Shown: positions 8,122 to 9,093 of the stretch, piece by piece
How positions within the stretch are numbered: position 1 is the stretch's first letter
Layout: the number at the start of each line of letters is the position of its first letter
DNA from: Candidatus Nanopelagicales bacterium
GTDB lineage: Bacteria > Actinomycetota > Actinomycetes > S36-B12 > UBA5976
Direction: 5' to 3'
Length of the DNA stretch: 9,093 nt
Assembly: GCA_023254955.1 (NCBI GenBank)
Contig: JALRKC010000030.1
Span: 1 to 9,093, forward strand
Program-made: the position numbers and the translations under genes
Notes under the pieces: model-generated
What the model was told of the DNA's origin: nothing
Seen by the model: the letters and a program-made list of their open reading frames with translations, nothing else
The model's database searches: none

Positions 8122-8982
8122 TTAGACAATTAAGAGTCTTCCCCAGCGCAACATTCTAAGCAGCGCAAGGTAACTAATTGTTTCTTTTTTATTATCTAAC
8201 TTTCCTTCGCTCCAGCCAGACTTCCAGATCTCCCAGGCTGCTGCATTTTTTCTTAATCTGAACTTTGACAATACGTACCAATTAAGCAAGTAAATCTGCT
8301 TAAAACCAAATGGTAGATACCGATTAGCTAACCAATAGCGATTTCGGGCGTTATAAAAATAAAAATCGCGATGCCGTTCACTTGGCTCAACTAGCGGGTG
8401 AGCAACTTGTAGTTCCGGCTGATACTGGCAAATCTTTCCTAAATTCCAAACCTTCCAAACCAGGGCCACACCTTCGTGTCCATAAAAAAAATCTGCTGGC
8501 CATCTGCCTGCTTTTTCAAAAACTTCTCGGCTAATCAAGGTCGCACCCTCCCACAGCGAAAACGCCTTACTTGGTCGGTCTGGATTACCTAAATAAATTC
8601 GTGGCACCCAGCGGCGAGGAATTTCTAATCCTTGCGGATCTTCTGGCTTTGGTTGGATTAAGCCAATTTTTGGATTTGATTCAAAGTAGCCAATCGCCCT
8701 CGCCAAAAAATCCTCATCAGGTAAGTAGACGTCGTCGTCAAGAAACAATAGGAAGTCCCCTGCGACATGTTCTATGCCGGCATTCCGCCCAGCAGGTATT
8801 CCCAAGTTCTGTGGTAAGGCCAAACTCTTTTCATCCGTTTGAGATTTAGGGTCAAAACCGTTTCCTACCACCACTAAATCAATCTCAACGTTTATTTGCC
8901 CTCTAACTGAGTTAATAGCTTTTTTTAATTCATTTGGCCTTGAGCCTTGCGTCAAAATAATGCAGGCAATTTTGGGGTTCAT
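8122..8982 (-). CDS. Family 2 glycosyltransferase (GT-A fold)
   Basis: A 286-residue cytosolic or membrane-associated enzyme that transfers a sugar from a nucleotide donor, probably onto an envelope glycan. The GT-A signs are ACIILTQGSRPNELKKAINSV at 6-26, NLGIPAGRNAGI at 59-70, the metal-binding LDDDV at 81-85, WEGATLISREVFEKAG at 144-159 and FFYGHEGVALVWKVWNLG at 165-182, where E170 stands at the usual catalytic acid/base position. The C-terminal third is basic and aromatic (NARNRYWLANRYLPFGF), consistent with membrane contact. Donor and acceptor cannot be read from the sequence; GDP-mannose is available from neighbouring genes, but that is only context. The ATG lies 2 bp after the stop of the upstream membrane-protein gene, so the two are probably co-transcribed. 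Its stop is 2 bp from that of the LCP gene, facing it. Confidence 0.9.
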   Translation of the reverse strand: MNPKIACIILTQGSRPNELKKAINSVRGQINVEIDLVVVGNGFDPKSQTDEKSLALPQNLGIPAGRNAGIEHVAGDFLLFLDDDVYLPDEDFLARAIGYFESNPKIGLIQPKPEDPQGLEIPRRWVPRIYLGNPDRPSKAFSLWEGATLISREVFEKAGRWPADFFYGHEGVALVWKVWNLGKICQYQPELQVAHPLVEPSERHRDFYFYNARNRYWLANRYLPFGFKQIYLLNWYVLSKFRLRKNAAAWEIWKSGWSEGKLDNKKETISYLALLRMLRWGRLLIV

Positions 8983-8984
8983 AA

Positions 8985-9093
8985 TTACTTTTCAAGTCTG
9001 CTTGAATTCAAAATTGCTACGGTATGGCCCACTACTACTACTGCGGCAAGTAGCGTCAATACCTGAAGGACATTTCGCTCAAATCCTGAAACA
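8985..9093 (-). CDS. C-terminal end of an unidentified membrane protein (runs off right edge)
   Basis: The frame is open from the window edge to a TAA at 8987-8985 and encodes 35 residues, from VSGFERNVLQ to NSSRLEK. A strongly hydrophobic stretch (VLQVLTLLAAVVVVGHTVAIL, split here as LTLLAAVVVV and HTVAIL) looks like a final membrane helix, with a short basic/acidic tail inside the cell. The 2-bp spacing to the glycosyltransferase start suggests one operon. A polysaccharide transporter, polymerase or membrane-bound transferase would fit the context, but the fragment is too short to choose. Confidence 0.65.
   Translation of the reverse strand, partial: VSGFERNVLQVLTLLAAVVVVGHTVAILNSSRLEK

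Overview
The window looks like a stretch of chromosome from a low-GC actinobacterium. A WhiB-type Fe-S regulator, a DUF3499 protein, a lipoprotein with a DUF3048 domain and an LCP protein with a C-terminal LytR_C domain are all typical of Actinobacteria. The base composition is clearly below that of Streptomyces or Mycobacterium (about mid-40s % GC by eye, not computed). An acI/Nanopelagicales-like or related free-living lineage is my inference, not something the sequence proves. The gene set and order (LCP, mannose-1-phosphate guanylyltransferase, whiB, DUF3499, phosphomannomutase, manA, ahcY) match the Mycobacterium tuberculosis block from Rv3267 down to Rv3248c as I remember it, so most of this is conserved core.

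Layout. Positions 1-6547 are all on the minus strand and are transcribed right to left: DUF3048 lipoprotein, sugar nucleotidyltransferase, whiB, DUF3499, phosphomannomutase, Trm112-like protein, manA, and the first 311 codons of ahcY running off the left edge. At 6548-6652 is a divergent control region. An LCP gene runs right from 6653 to 8119 but has an in-frame TAG stop at 7319-7321, in the middle of its catalytic domain. A GT2 glycosyltransferase (8122-8982, minus) converges on it with a 2-bp gap. The right edge holds the last 35 codons of an unidentified membrane protein on the minus strand.

How the genes work together. ManA (fructose-6-P to mannose-6-P), ManB (mannose-6-P to mannose-1-P) and the nucleotidyltransferase (mannose-1-P to GDP-mannose) form a complete GDP-mannose route. 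GDP-mannose feeds mannosylated envelope glycans. The GT2 enzyme would extend such glycans, and LCP enzymes attach finished glycopolymers to peptidoglycan. WhiB is a developmental/cell-division regulator in relatives. AhcY recycles S-adenosylhomocysteine and appears to share the transcript.

The main oddities are four. The LCP reading frame is broken by one stop codon, although TAG is a genuine stop for two neighbouring genes. Four minus-strand genes lack a Shine-Dalgarno and instead have a TANNNT hexamer 6-7 nt before the start codon, which suggests leaderless mRNAs. A perfect 14-bp palindrome overlaps the putative whiB -10 element. A 9-bp stem would bury the start codon of the nucleotidyltransferase in read-through RNA. 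I see no tRNA, rRNA, CRISPR array, insertion sequence or phage gene, and no sign of a new multigene system.
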